A DNA stretch of 64,000 nt. Origin: an uncultured Kordiimonas sp. Lineage in GTDB: Bacteria > Pseudomonadota > Alphaproteobacteria > Sphingomonadales > Kordiimonadaceae. Position numbers and translations under genes: made by a program. The notes below the pieces were generated by a model, which was given only the letters and a program-made list of their open reading frames with translations, did no database searches and was not told the origin of the DNA. This document shows positions 38,582-47,225 of the stretch, piece by piece (the stretch's first letter is position 1; every line of letters starts with the position of its first letter). The stretch is taken from assembly GCA_947500295.1 (NCBI GenBank), contig CANMRM010000007.1, positions 96,337 to 160,336 on the forward strand. Reading direction: 5' to 3'.

Positions 38582-40017
38582 TTTTCGACACGTCCTCGTG
38601 CAGAACGGATCAGTTTCTGGCTGTCGTAGCCCACACCGTCTTTAAACACTGTCTCGACCTTGGTGATGTCGCCTATATCCATATCTGGTTTACCGTTGAC
38701 GACAATGAGGTCAGCGTTTTTGCCTACGGCTATTGACCCCAATTCGTTTTCCCGGTCCATGGATATAGCACCATTGAGTGTTGCAATCCGTATGGCTTCG
38801 AGGGGTGTGAAGCCTGCCTCCACAAGCAGTTTGAGCAGTTCATGGTTGGCAAAACCCGCAACGGTGCCACCAATTCCTGTGGTGTCAGATCCCGTGACGA
38901 GCAAACCACCCTTGTCATGAAACGCTTTTTCCCAGGCCATTTCTTTTCGGACTGCCCGTTCCCAGATGTCGTTCTCAAGAGCGCGGGCGTAGCCTCGCGC
39001 ATGGTTGCCGAGATAGTGAGCCTTGGCACCATGGCCGAGTGCTTCAACGGCCGCGCTATTAGGCGGGTTAACAGTTGCCGAGATGCGGGCGAGTACCGCC
39101 AGTGTTGATGTTATCGTAGTGTTATTTGCGATTAATTTGTCCATTAGAGCCTGAACTTCAGGGCTATCGAGCTCAAGTTCCATGAATCGGGCGAGCGGAA
39201 AGCCGCTACATGTATCCGGTTCGCGATTTCTTACGAAATCAGTCGCCAACAAAAATCCATGCTCCAGATTATCGATACCCATGTCGGACGCTTCACCGTA
39301 TGTCACCGAACATAAATGCCCCGCCACCTTCAGGCCGCGTTCATGTGCTGCATCAATTGATGCCTTCAGAACACCGCGGGTTACATTCATGTATGCCTTG
39401 AAGGACGTCATACCCTGATCCGCCCAATAGTTTACGAATGTCCGCGCTTCCTCTTCATTGTCGATTTCGGGTGCCTGTAAGAACTGGGCTGGAGAGCCTT
39501 CAATAAAAGGGGCCGTACTGTCAAAATTGGGACCGACCAACCGCCCGTTGGCGATATATTGCTTCACTTTAAGGTCGGTGTAGGGCTCAAAACTACCAGC
39601 CGTCCGCGCCGTCGTTACACCACCGGCCAGATACAGGCGTGGAAAAATGACAGGTTGCGTGCTCTGGATGAACCAGTCGGGGTCACTCGCATTGTAAAAC
39701 ATATGCTCGTGCAGCATGACAAAACCGGGCAGAACAGTTTTGCCGTTCATGTTCATCGTTTCGGTATCGCCGGGCACATCAATGTCTTCCAATCTTCCGA
39801 TGGCAACAATCTTGCCATCTTCGATGAGGATTGACTGCCCCTCTGTCGCTGGGCTGCCGGTGCCATCAATGAGCCTTACGTCTTTTAAAAGAACCGTGTC
39901 TTCAGTTGTTGTGATGAATTCCTGCGACTGCGCGCTGAAATTCGGTGCTTGCGCCAAGCCTGCGGTAGAAAAAATCAGTGTACTGAGAATAAAAACCAGA
40001 ATGTCGCGCCCAAACAT
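38578..40017 (-). CDS. Periplasmic metal-dependent amidohydrolase
   Basis: The 479-residue protein has a signal peptide (hydrophobic 5-20, cleavage after A-G-L-A-Q-A). The amidohydrolase barrel has H-E-H in place of H-x-H near residue 104, a Lys in S-F-K-A-Y (likely carboxylated) near 207, His in V-A-G-H-L and L-E-H-G, and Asp in T-G-S-D. The beta-sandwich holds L-I-D-G-T-G near 50. These are imidazolonepropionase/prolidase-like enzymes and the substrate is unknown. It is convergent with meaB, with the two stops overlapping in one CTAG. Confidence 0.85.
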   Translation of the reverse strand: MFGRDILVFILSTLIFSTAGLAQAPNFSAQSQEFITTTEDTVLLKDVRLIDGTGSPATEGQSILIEDGKIVAIGRLEDIDVPGDTETMNMNGKTVLPGFVMLHEHMFYNASDPDWFIQSTQPVIFPRLYLAGGVTTARTAGSFEPYTDLKVKQYIANGRLVGPNFDSTAPFIEGSPAQFLQAPEIDNEEEARTFVNYWADQGMTSFKAYMNVTRGVLKASIDAAHERGLKVAGHLCSVTYGEASDMGIDNLEHGFLLATDFVRNREPDTCSGFPLARFMELELDSPEVQALMDKLIANNTTITSTLAVLARISATVNPPNSAAVEALGHGAKAHYLGNHARGYARALENDIWERAVRKEMAWEKAFHDKGGLLVTGSDTTGIGGTVAGFANHELLKLLVEAGFTPLEAIRIATLNGAISMDRENELGSIAVGKNADLIVVNGKPDMDIGDITKVETVFKDGVGYDSQKLIRSARGRVEN

Positions 40018-40148
40018 GGTGATGCCCCCTAAATTTTACAGCTTTCGCCAGCTGTATTGCCTTAACCCACAATCACCCACAGTATTTGCTGACGACCGGA
40101 GGTCAATACAGGGTACGAAAATGTGATGACATGCAAGCGGGGTTCAGT

Positions 40149-40274
40149 ATGGATCAGACAAACGCTTCCGGAAGAGGCTTGCTGACGCTGCTAACGAGTA
40201 TGGTCTCCAGCCTGCCAGAGGCTGCGTCGCTAAAAGAGAGCGCCCACTTGATCGCCAGAATGGCCCCAAACTAA
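40149..40274 (+). CDS. Possible 41-residue protein between amidohydrolase and SDR genes
   Basis: A short frame with GGGG 5-6 bases before the ATG at 40149. It predicts an amphipathic helix (G-L-L-T-L-L-T-S-M-V-S-S-L) and ends in a stop overlapping that of the convergent SDR gene. It is the only open frame in a 253-base gap. Codon use looks plausible, but the size makes chance likely. No family recognised. Confidence 0.28.
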   Translation: MDQTNASGRGLLTLLTSMVSSLPEAASLKESAHLIARMAPN

Positions 40275-41008
40275 GAGCCTTCGATACCCGCCCAGTCATA
40301 AAAATTGATCACTTCACCCGTATTGGTGTGCTCGGGAAGAGACAGTTCAACGAACAGTTTTGCAATATCCGCAGGAGAGGGCAGGGTTGAGGGGTCTTCA
40401 CCTGGCATTGCCTTTTCACGCATGCTGGTACGTATCGGGCCAGGATTGACCACATTTGAGCGCACGGCGGTTTGCAGGTTTTCATTTGCGTAGGTAAGGG
40501 CAAGGTTTTCGACGGCGGCTTTGCTCATCATATAGCCGCCCCAGTAGGCTTTTGCCTTGCCATTGCTGCCGGATGAAACCAGAACGACCCGCCCTGCATC
40601 ACTGGCACGCAGGAGCGGATCCATGGCGCGGATAAAGCGAAAGTTTGCGGTGACATTTATGTCGAGCAGTTCCTGAAAGTCCTTTGGTGAAATGTGGCCA
40701 AGTGGCGACAGTGGCCCCAGAATGGCGGCATTACCTATAAAAATATCGAGCTTGCCCCATCGTTCATAAATGGAGGCGCCAAGACGATCGATTGCGTCCC
40801 CGTCCTTGAGGTCGAATGGTACTAACGTACAGTTTTGGCCCAAAGCCCGAATTTCGTCATCGAGGCCTTCGAGAGCAGCTTGTGACCGGGGCCGGGCGAG
40901 GGCAATTATGTCGGCACCTTCCGCAGCCAATGCCAGAGCTACTGCCCTGCCAATGCCACGGGATGCACCAGTTACAAGCGCAACACGCCCTTCCAGTCGT
41001 TTACTCAT
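40271..41008 (-). CDS. SDR-family NAD(P)-dependent oxidoreductase
   Basis: The 245-residue Rossmann protein has T-G-A-S-R-G-I-G near 14, N-A-A-I near 93, the catalytic Ser in V-S-S-G-S, and Y-M-M-S-K (Y-x-x-x-K) near 160, plus the N-P-G-P-I-R-T loop. The substrate is unknown. It lies 11 bases downstream of purF on the same strand, a linkage seen across alphaproteobacteria, so it is co-transcribed with it. ATG start after a GGAGCAAT-type site. Confidence 0.92.
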   Translation of the reverse strand: MSKRLEGRVALVTGASRGIGRAVALALAAEGADIIALARPRSQAALEGLDDEIRALGQNCTLVPFDLKDGDAIDRLGASIYERWGKLDIFIGNAAILGPLSPLGHISPKDFQELLDINVTANFRFIRAMDPLLRASDAGRVVLVSSGSNGKAKAYWGGYMMSKAAVENLALTYANENLQTAVRSNVVNPGPIRTSMREKAMPGEDPSTLPSPADIAKLFVELSLPEHTNTGEVINFYDWAGIEGS

Positions 41009-41019
41009 TTTGATTGCTC

Positions 41020-42501
41020 CTAGGACGCCCGGAGGGGGGTGATCATATCGAGTTGTTTCGACTTCTGATCTTCTTCGGACTGGTCCGTCAAAAATGTGGG
41101 ATAATCGCCTGTGAAACAGGCGTCACAATATGCTGGTTCGTCACTGTTGCGGCCGTCGGGCTGATTAACAGCTCGGTAAAGGCCGTCAATAGACAGGAAG
41201 GACAAGCTGTCAGCATTGATGTGTTCGCGCATGGCGTCCACGTCCATACGTGCTGCAAGCAACTTCTTCCGCTCTGGTGTGTCCACGCCGTAAAAACAAC
41301 TGTGAGCCGTTGGAGGAGATGCAATACGCATATGAACCTCGGAGGCACCGGCTTCGCGCATCATGGTCACAATCTTCATGGAGGTCGTTCCGCGCACGAT
41401 GGAATCGTCCACGAGGATGATACGTTTTCCCTTGATGTGCCACCGGTTGGCGTTGTGTTTTAGTTTAACACCAAAGTGTCGAATTTGGTCACTCGGTTCG
41501 ATGAATGTCCGTCCCACGTAATGATTTCGGATTATGCCGAGTTCAAATGGAATGCCAGACTCTTGAGCGTAGCCGATTGCGGCAGGCGTACCTGAATCAG
41601 GCACAGGGATAACAAGGTCCGCGTCAACAGAGTTTTCCCGGGCAAGTTCGGCTCCGATGCGTTTTCGTACTTCATAGACACTCATGCTGTCCATATAGCT
41701 GTCTGGCCGAGCGAAATAGACATGCTCAAAAATACAAGGTCGTGCGTTTTCTTCCGGGAAAGGTTTTGAGGACTGAATTCCGTCGTCGGTGATAACAACC
41801 AGTTCCCCTGGCTCAATATCACGAACATACTCGGCACCAATGATATCCAGGGCACATGTTTCCGAGCACAGGATGTAGGATTTATCAAGTCTACCCAGCA
41901 CGAGAGGACGAACGCCAAGAGGGTCGCGAACCCCGATCAACCCGTCTCGTGTCAAGGCAACCAAAGAGTAGGCTCCTTCAAGCTGGCGCAGTGTGTCGAT
42001 AATGCGTTCCATCAGGGTACGAAAGCGGCTGGTGGCAATCAGGTGGATGATAACTTCTGTATCGGATGTTGACTGGAAAATTGACCCGCGCTGCACCAGC
42101 GACGTGCGCACATGCGTGGCATTGGTAATGTTACCATTGTGCGCGATGGCAAAACCACCAGAAGCAAACTCAGCGAATAGGGGCTGGCAGTTTCTCAGGA
42201 TGGTTTCACCAGTGGTGGAATAGCGAACATGTCCAATAGCAGTATGGCCAGGCAAACTGTCAATAACGGCTTGATTGGTGAAATTGTCGGCGACGTGTCC
42301 CAGTACGCGTTTGGTGTGGAACTCGTTTCCGTCGAAGGCTGTAATGCCTGCGGCCTCCTGGCCGCGGTGCTGGAGGGCATGCAGGCCGAGTGCGGTGTGA
42401 GCCGTAGCATCCTGGCTACCGAAAATGCCGAAAACTCCGCATTCCTCTCGCAATTTGTCGTCATCAAACGGATGCGAAAGAAAAGAAGCAGTGTCGGTCA
42501 T
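41020..42501 (-). CDS. purF: Amidophosphoribosyltransferase
   Basis: First committed step of purine synthesis: PRPP plus glutamine to phosphoribosylamine. The 493-residue protein has a 20-residue propeptide, then the catalytic Cys21 in E-E-C-G-V-F-G. The PRPP loop V-D-D-S-I-V-R-G-T is near 367. Cysteines R-P-C-I-F, S-C-F-Y-G and Y-C-D-A-C occupy the iron-sulfur positions of the Bacillus enzyme, so this is the [4Fe-4S], propeptide-bearing type. The ATG at 42501 follows GGGGTGAT; an upstream start at 42537 lacks this support. cvpA is upstream. Confidence 0.96.
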   Translation of the reverse strand: MTDTASFLSHPFDDDKLREECGVFGIFGSQDATAHTALGLHALQHRGQEAAGITAFDGNEFHTKRVLGHVADNFTNQAVIDSLPGHTAIGHVRYSTTGETILRNCQPLFAEFASGGFAIAHNGNITNATHVRTSLVQRGSIFQSTSDTEVIIHLIATSRFRTLMERIIDTLRQLEGAYSLVALTRDGLIGVRDPLGVRPLVLGRLDKSYILCSETCALDIIGAEYVRDIEPGELVVITDDGIQSSKPFPEENARPCIFEHVYFARPDSYMDSMSVYEVRKRIGAELARENSVDADLVIPVPDSGTPAAIGYAQESGIPFELGIIRNHYVGRTFIEPSDQIRHFGVKLKHNANRWHIKGKRIILVDDSIVRGTTSMKIVTMMREAGASEVHMRIASPPTAHSCFYGVDTPERKKLLAARMDVDAMREHINADSLSFLSIDGLYRAVNQPDGRNSDEPAYCDACFTGDYPTFLTDQSEEDQKSKQLDMITPLRAS

Positions 42502-42639
42502 GCCATCACCCCGATCTTTCCGCTCAAGTATCGTCAACTGACGATAAAGTGCGGCTTTAAAAAACCACCTTCCCTATATCGTCTCCAGGCGCTTCTGCAT
42601 AGAGGGAGATTACATTTTTATTGCCGCAGGCAGCTGCGA

Positions 42640-43296
42640 TCAACTGCCGTCATCTTTTTTTGCTTCTTCGACAAGTTCATCAAGTTTTTCACGCATCTCG
42701 CTACCATATTTTCCGGCCAGTTCTTCGCTGGCTTCGTCAATAAACTGGCTTGCTGCAGCTTCTTTGGCACGCTCCAGGTAGTCTGCACCAAAATCGTCAG
42801 CGTCGTTACCAAGAACACCACCAACCACAGACGCGAGCATTTCAGAACCCCAGGCCACTAAAGGTCGCGTCTGGGCATTTTCTATCCAAGCAGGTTCGTC
42901 ACCCGGAACCAGCTTGGTGAATCCAAAATAGAGCGCTGAAACAAGGACCATTCCGCGCAGCAGACCAAAAAGGGCACCAAGTGACCTGTCCAGAAAACCC
43001 ACAGGACTGTTTTTGATAGCACCACCGATCAGCCCTGCCAGCCATTTCAGCAGGAAGAGGGCGCCGATGAAAAGACCTGCATAGGTAAGGGTATCGGCAA
43101 GCCATTCCGGCTCGACGTAGGGGCGCAGGTAGGGCGTGACCAGTTCGCCGACAAAAACAACCGCCAGAATGGTCGCAACCCAGGCCAGTAAGCTGAGCGC
43201 AACAGTTGCGAAACCCCGGCTGAAGGCAAAGACGGCGGACAGACCAATTGTAACCAATACGGCTATGTCAAATGCTGTGAGTGTTGTGGCATCCAT
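42640..43296 (-). CDS. cvpA: CvpA-family membrane protein
   Basis: The 218-residue protein has four membrane helices in the first 125 residues and a charged helical tail. The opening F-D-I-A-V-L-V-x-I-x-L-S-A-V-F-A-F-x-R-G-F is the family start, and D-R-S-L-G-A-L-F-G-L-L-R-G is the conserved loop. CvpA is needed for colicin V production in E. coli and for envelope tolerance elsewhere; the biochemical role is unclear. It sits between radA and purF in the usual order. Confidence 0.93.
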   Translation of the reverse strand: MDATTLTAFDIAVLVTIGLSAVFAFSRGFATVALSLLAWVATILAVVFVGELVTPYLRPYVEPEWLADTLTYAGLFIGALFLLKWLAGLIGGAIKNSPVGFLDRSLGALFGLLRGMVLVSALYFGFTKLVPGDEPAWIENAQTRPLVAWGSEMLASVVGGVLGNDADDFGADYLERAKEAAASQFIDEASEELAGKYGSEMREKLDELVEEAKKDDGS

Positions 43297-43325
43297 GTGT
43301 TTTACCGTTCGCGATTGTGTTTAGG

Positions 43326-44690
43326 TTAGCTGTCTGGAAAAAAGTGACTTGCAAGATCACTAATTCTAGAAACCGACTGTTGTTCAATTTCGGACTTAAC
43401 GCCTTTCTTGCTTTTGGGCATAATAGCACGGCTGAAACCCAGTTTTGCGGCTTCTTTAAGGCGATTGTTACTTTGTGCAACACTTCGTACATCACCCGAC
43501 AAACTGATTTCACCAAAAACCACCGTTTCGTCGGGTAGGGGCGTTTGCGAAAGACTGGACATCAGGGCGGCAGCAACCGCCAGGTCTGCTGCTGGCTCCG
43601 AGATCTTCAAACCGCCCGCGACATTAAGGTAAACGTCGCATCCTGCGAGGCCTAGTCCAGCACGGGCATCAAGAACCGCTAACACCATGGCGAGGCGGCC
43701 GGTGTCCCAGCCTACGACAGCGCGTCTTGGATTCGCGGCTGAAGAACGGGCCACAAGTGCTTGTATTTCAACAAGAAGTGGCCGAGACCCCTCAATCCCG
43801 GCGAACACACATGTGCCCGGCTCACGAATATTGTGGTCTGCGAGGAATAGCTCTGACGGGTTTGAGACTTCCTTCAAGCCTGCGCCTGTCATCTCAAACA
43901 CACCGATTTCGTCGGTTCCGCCAAAACGATTTTTGACGGCACGCAGAATTCTGAACTGATGGCCGCGATCGCCCTCAAAATAGAGCACTGTATCAACCAT
44001 GTGTTCTAGCACACGAGGCCCCGCGATCTGTCCGTCTTTGGTCACATGACCAACAAGCAGCATAATGGTGCCGCGCTTCTTGGCGAAATTGATCAGCTCA
44101 TGGGAACACACTCGAACCTGACTGACAGTGCCAGGCGCAGCTTCAACATGGTCAGCGAACATCGTCTGGATTGAATCAATCACCACAACCTTCGGGCTAG
44201 GGCCTTCATCCAGTGTTGTCAGAATGTTCCTAAGGCTTGTTTCACAGCCAAGTTTGAGTGGCGCGCCGCCCAAGCCCAGCCGGTTTGCCCGCATCTGGAT
44301 CTGTGCAGTTGCCTCTTCGCCGGAAATATAGACGCAGTCTTCACCTTTGAGAGCAAGTGCGCCCATTACCTGCAACAGCAGAGTGGATTTGCCAATACCA
44401 GGGTCACCACCGATCAGGATAGCACTACCCGGTACGAGGCCACCTCCAAGAGCACGATCAAGCTCAGATATGTTGGACAGAAGCCGCGGAGCTTCGTCAA
44501 TCGGCTCATCAAGGGAAACCAGAGCGACTTGACTGCCTTTTTTTCGGCTCAACCCCTTCGGTGCACCGGAAACAGATGCTGTCTGCTCGGCTATGGTATT
44601 CCAGTCTCCGCAATCGTCGCACTTGCCTTGCCACCGGCTGTAAACAGCACCGCATGCGTTACACGTGAAGGATTTCTGCGGTTTTGCCAT
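43326..44690 (-). CDS. radA: DNA repair protein RadA
   Basis: RecA-like helicase that extends recombination intermediates. The 454-residue protein has a zinc finger (C-N-A-C near 9 and C-D-D-C near 26), Walker A G-G-D-P-G-I-G-K-S-T near 93, the RadA-specific K-N-R-F-G near 250 and a Lon-like C-terminal domain ending in P-K-S-K-K-G region. It starts one base from the end of mlaF (ATG overlap), so mlaE-mlaF-radA-cvpA may form one transcript. Confidence 0.96.
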   Translation of the reverse strand: MAKPQKSFTCNACGAVYSRWQGKCDDCGDWNTIAEQTASVSGAPKGLSRKKGSQVALVSLDEPIDEAPRLLSNISELDRALGGGLVPGSAILIGGDPGIGKSTLLLQVMGALALKGEDCVYISGEEATAQIQMRANRLGLGGAPLKLGCETSLRNILTTLDEGPSPKVVVIDSIQTMFADHVEAAPGTVSQVRVCSHELINFAKKRGTIMLLVGHVTKDGQIAGPRVLEHMVDTVLYFEGDRGHQFRILRAVKNRFGGTDEIGVFEMTGAGLKEVSNPSELFLADHNIREPGTCVFAGIEGSRPLLVEIQALVARSSAANPRRAVVGWDTGRLAMVLAVLDARAGLGLAGCDVYLNVAGGLKISEPAADLAVAAALMSSLSQTPLPDETVVFGEISLSGDVRSVAQSNNRLKEAAKLGFSRAIMPKSKKGVKSEIEQQSVSRISDLASHFFPDS

Positions 44691-45466
44691 CAGGGTTTCA
44701 GCAACTGCATCTGAATAGGACCATGGGCGCTTCCATGGATGAACTGATCCACATAATCGTTGCCTGAGTGATCAACTTCCTGTTTGCCGCCCTCCCAGAT
44801 GATCTTTCCTTCATAGATCATGGCAACTCGGTCCGCGATTTTGCGTGCGCTTGCCATATCATGGGTAATGGATAGTGTGGTTGCTCCAAGGTCTTGTACG
44901 CACTCAACAATCAGGTCATTGATCACGTCCGACATGATGGGATCGAGCCCCGTAGTGGGCTCGTCAAAGAAGATGACTTCGGGTTCGGACGCAATAGCAC
45001 GCGCGAGGCCGACCCGTTTTTGCATGCCGCCCGACAATTCTGCTGGCGAAAGATCGCCAACATCCGGCGTAAGTCCTACACGGCGCAGTTTCTCAATCGC
45101 TATTTCACGAGCTTCCGCTTTGTTCATGCCTTTGCCCTGTATCAGGCCAAATGCGACATTTTTCCATACAGGCAAGCTGTCGAACAGCGCCGCACCCTGA
45201 AACAGCATTCCAAATTTGGAGAGAATTTTCTTGCGGTCGCGGGCCGACAGCTTGGTCACTTCCGTACCATCAACCTTGATAGAGCCAGCATCGGGTGAAA
45301 GAAGGCCCAGGATGCATTTGAGCATAACTGATTTGCCGGTGCCGGATCCGCCAATGATGACGAGGGACTGACCCTTATCGACCTTCAGGTCTATGCCGCG
45401 CAGGACTTTTTTTGGCCCGAAAGCTTTAGTAACCCCGTTCATTTCGATCATCGGCTGGATGCTCAT
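44690..45466 (-). CDS. mlaF: Phospholipid ABC transporter ATP-binding protein MlaF
   Basis: ATPase of the Mla system that keeps phospholipid asymmetry of the outer membrane. The 258-residue protein has Walker A G-G-S-G-T-G-K-S near 41, signature L-S-G-G-M-Q-K-R near 146, Walker B V-I-F-F-D-E-P-T and the H-loop S-I-T-H-D. S-G-G-M with E-P-T-T-G-L-D-P-I is the MlaF/Ttg2A subgroup. It overlaps mlaE by 4 bases. No mlaD, mlaC or mlaB follows here. Confidence 0.94.
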   Translation of the reverse strand: MSIQPMIEMNGVTKAFGPKKVLRGIDLKVDKGQSLVIIGGSGTGKSVMLKCILGLLSPDAGSIKVDGTEVTKLSARDRKKILSKFGMLFQGAALFDSLPVWKNVAFGLIQGKGMNKAEAREIAIEKLRRVGLTPDVGDLSPAELSGGMQKRVGLARAIASEPEVIFFDEPTTGLDPIMSDVINDLIVECVQDLGATTLSITHDMASARKIADRVAMIYEGKIIWEGGKQEVDHSGNDYVDQFIHGSAHGPIQMQLLKP

Positions 45467-46257
45467 GTCTGGTCCCCAAACACAATGACCGTAATGATCA
45501 GGTTCGCCAGCAAGATGAGAATGAAGGCTGACACCACTGCATTTGTGGTTGCCTTACCGACACCTTGTGCGCCGCCGCGGCTATTGTAGCCATGGTAGCT
45601 TCCCATCAGGGCAATGATGAAACCAAAGACACCTGCTTTCACAAGGGACGAAATGACGTCCGCGCGCTCCAGGAAATCGGCTGTAACCTGAAGATAGGTG
45701 CCTGCGTTCAGTCCCAGTCGTTCGGTCCCAATCATGAAGCCACCCAATACACCGATGATGTTGGCAACAAGAACAAGAAGGGGCAGGGTAACGACGGCGG
45801 CAAGCAAGCGCGGCACCACCAGATAGTTGATGGGATCAGTTGAAAGGGTCGTCAATGCATCGATCTGCTCGGTGACCCGCATGGTTCCAAGCTCTGCCGC
45901 CATGGCAGATGAGACACGCCCAGCTACCATCAAGCCTCCCAGAACCGGTCCCAGTTCCCGCACGATCGCAATAACGACCACGCCAGGCACCACAGATTCC
46001 GCATTGAAACGACTGCCACCAACATAAATCTGTTGGGCAAGTGCCGCGCCGGTAAAAAGTGCGGTCAGCCCAACCACCGGCAAACTGTTGTAGCCGATCA
46101 ACCACATTTGTTGCAGGGCCAGTCGCCAATAAATCGGGGGGCGCAGAATATGCGCAATAGACATGCCGGCGAACTGGGATAGGCGCCCGATTTCTGCCAG
46201 GGAATTTAGAAAAACACGACCAATAATGGCCAAAGGATTGCTCACAGGCGCTTCCAT
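45463..46257 (-). CDS. mlaE: Phospholipid ABC transporter permease MlaE
   Basis: Permease of the Mla transporter; 264 residues with about five to six membrane helices. It has the MlaE signature L-Q-Q-M-W-x-I-G-Y-N-S-L-P-V-V near 47-62 and E-L-G-P-V-L-G-G-L-M-V-A-G-R near 100 and A-A-E-L-G-T-M-R-V-T-E-Q-I-D-A-L near 120. The start ATG at 46257 follows CATATGGAAG-type sequence. It forms an operon with mlaF. The substrate-binding MlaD partner must be coded elsewhere. Confidence 0.93.
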   Translation of the reverse strand: MEAPVSNPLAIIGRVFLNSLAEIGRLSQFAGMSIAHILRPPIYWRLALQQMWLIGYNSLPVVGLTALFTGAALAQQIYVGGSRFNAESVVPGVVVIAIVRELGPVLGGLMVAGRVSSAMAAELGTMRVTEQIDALTTLSTDPINYLVVPRLLAAVVTLPLLVLVANIIGVLGGFMIGTERLGLNAGTYLQVTADFLERADVISSLVKAGVFGFIIALMGSYHGYNSRGGAQGVGKATTNAVVSAFILILLANLIITVIVFGDQT

Positions 46258-46358
46258 ATGTTGCCAGTTTGTTCCGGACTATCTCTTTGTTTACATTTCC
46301 TTGATGGAAATGAAAAGTGGCTATTTCATGGGAGCGGCGAAATCAAGCCCGGAACGGC

Positions 46359-47150
46359 CTATTTTCCCTGAAATTTTGCGTCACGCTTCTGGATAAAGGC
46401 CATAACACCTTCAGTGGCATCTTGCGAATTGCCCATTTTTCGCTGCATCAAGGCTTCTTCTTGCAGTTGTTCCGCATAGTTGTTCTTGAGCGACTTGGCG
46501 ACAAGCTGGCGAATTCCCGTCAGGGCGCGGGTAGGGCCGCTGGCGAGACGCTTGCCAAGCTCTTTGGCACGTAGCTCGATCATATCGTCATCCACCACTT
46601 CATAGATAAGGCCCCACTCCAGAGCCTGATCAGATGGTATTCGTTCCCCAAGCATCATCATGGCCCGGGCTCTGGCGCCACCAACCAGCCGGGGCAGCAA
46701 ATAGGTACTTCCGGCATCAGGCACAAGTCCTATATTCACGAAAGCTTGCAGGAAATAAGCAGAATGAGCCGCGATCACAATATCAGCCGAAATTGCAATG
46801 GACATACCCGCGCCAGCGGCCACACCGTTAATTGCCGAAAGAACAGGAATTTCGAGATTGGCAAGCTCGAGCAGAATGGGATGATAGTCATCCATCAGGC
46901 TTTTGCCCAAATCACGCTCTGTGCCGCCCATGCCACCTTCCGTAAGGTCTGCACCGGCACAAAACGCCCGGCCTGCACCGGTTAACAAAAGCGCTCTCAC
47001 GTCGCTGTGGGGCTTTCCTAATCGACGAATTGCATGCAGAAGATCGGCTTTCAGTCCGCTTGACAGCGCATTAAGGCTGTCCGGCCGGTTCAGGGTGATG
47101 GTCGCAAGCCCGTCTTCAACGGAAAAAAGAATGTTCTCATAGTCTGACAT
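46359..47150 (-). CDS. Enoyl-CoA hydratase/isomerase family protein, PaaG-like
   Basis: The 263-residue crotonase-fold protein has the oxyanion loops L-N-A-L-S near 25 and F-C-A-G-A-D-L near 65 and A-A-G-A-G-M-S near 110. The hydratase Glu at the second active-site position is replaced by V-P-D-A-G near 140, as in PaaG, which isomerises ring-epoxide or double-bond CoA esters. C-terminal G-V-M-A-F-I-x-K-R-x-x-x-F-x-G-K also fits that subgroup. No other paa gene is near, so a general fatty-acid isomerase is the alternative. Single gene. Confidence 0.85.
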   Translation of the reverse strand: MSDYENILFSVEDGLATITLNRPDSLNALSSGLKADLLHAIRRLGKPHSDVRALLLTGAGRAFCAGADLTEGGMGGTERDLGKSLMDDYHPILLELANLEIPVLSAINGVAAGAGMSIAISADIVIAAHSAYFLQAFVNIGLVPDAGSTYLLPRLVGGARARAMMMLGERIPSDQALEWGLIYEVVDDDMIELRAKELGKRLASGPTRALTGIRQLVAKSLKNNYAEQLQEEALMQRKMGNSQDATEGVMAFIQKRDAKFQGK

Positions 47151-47225
47151 GCCAAGGCCCTCCTGTGTCTACCATCAAGGTAGAATGCCCAAGCCAACTG
47201 ACAAGGGTGGATGCGTTCTACTAAG

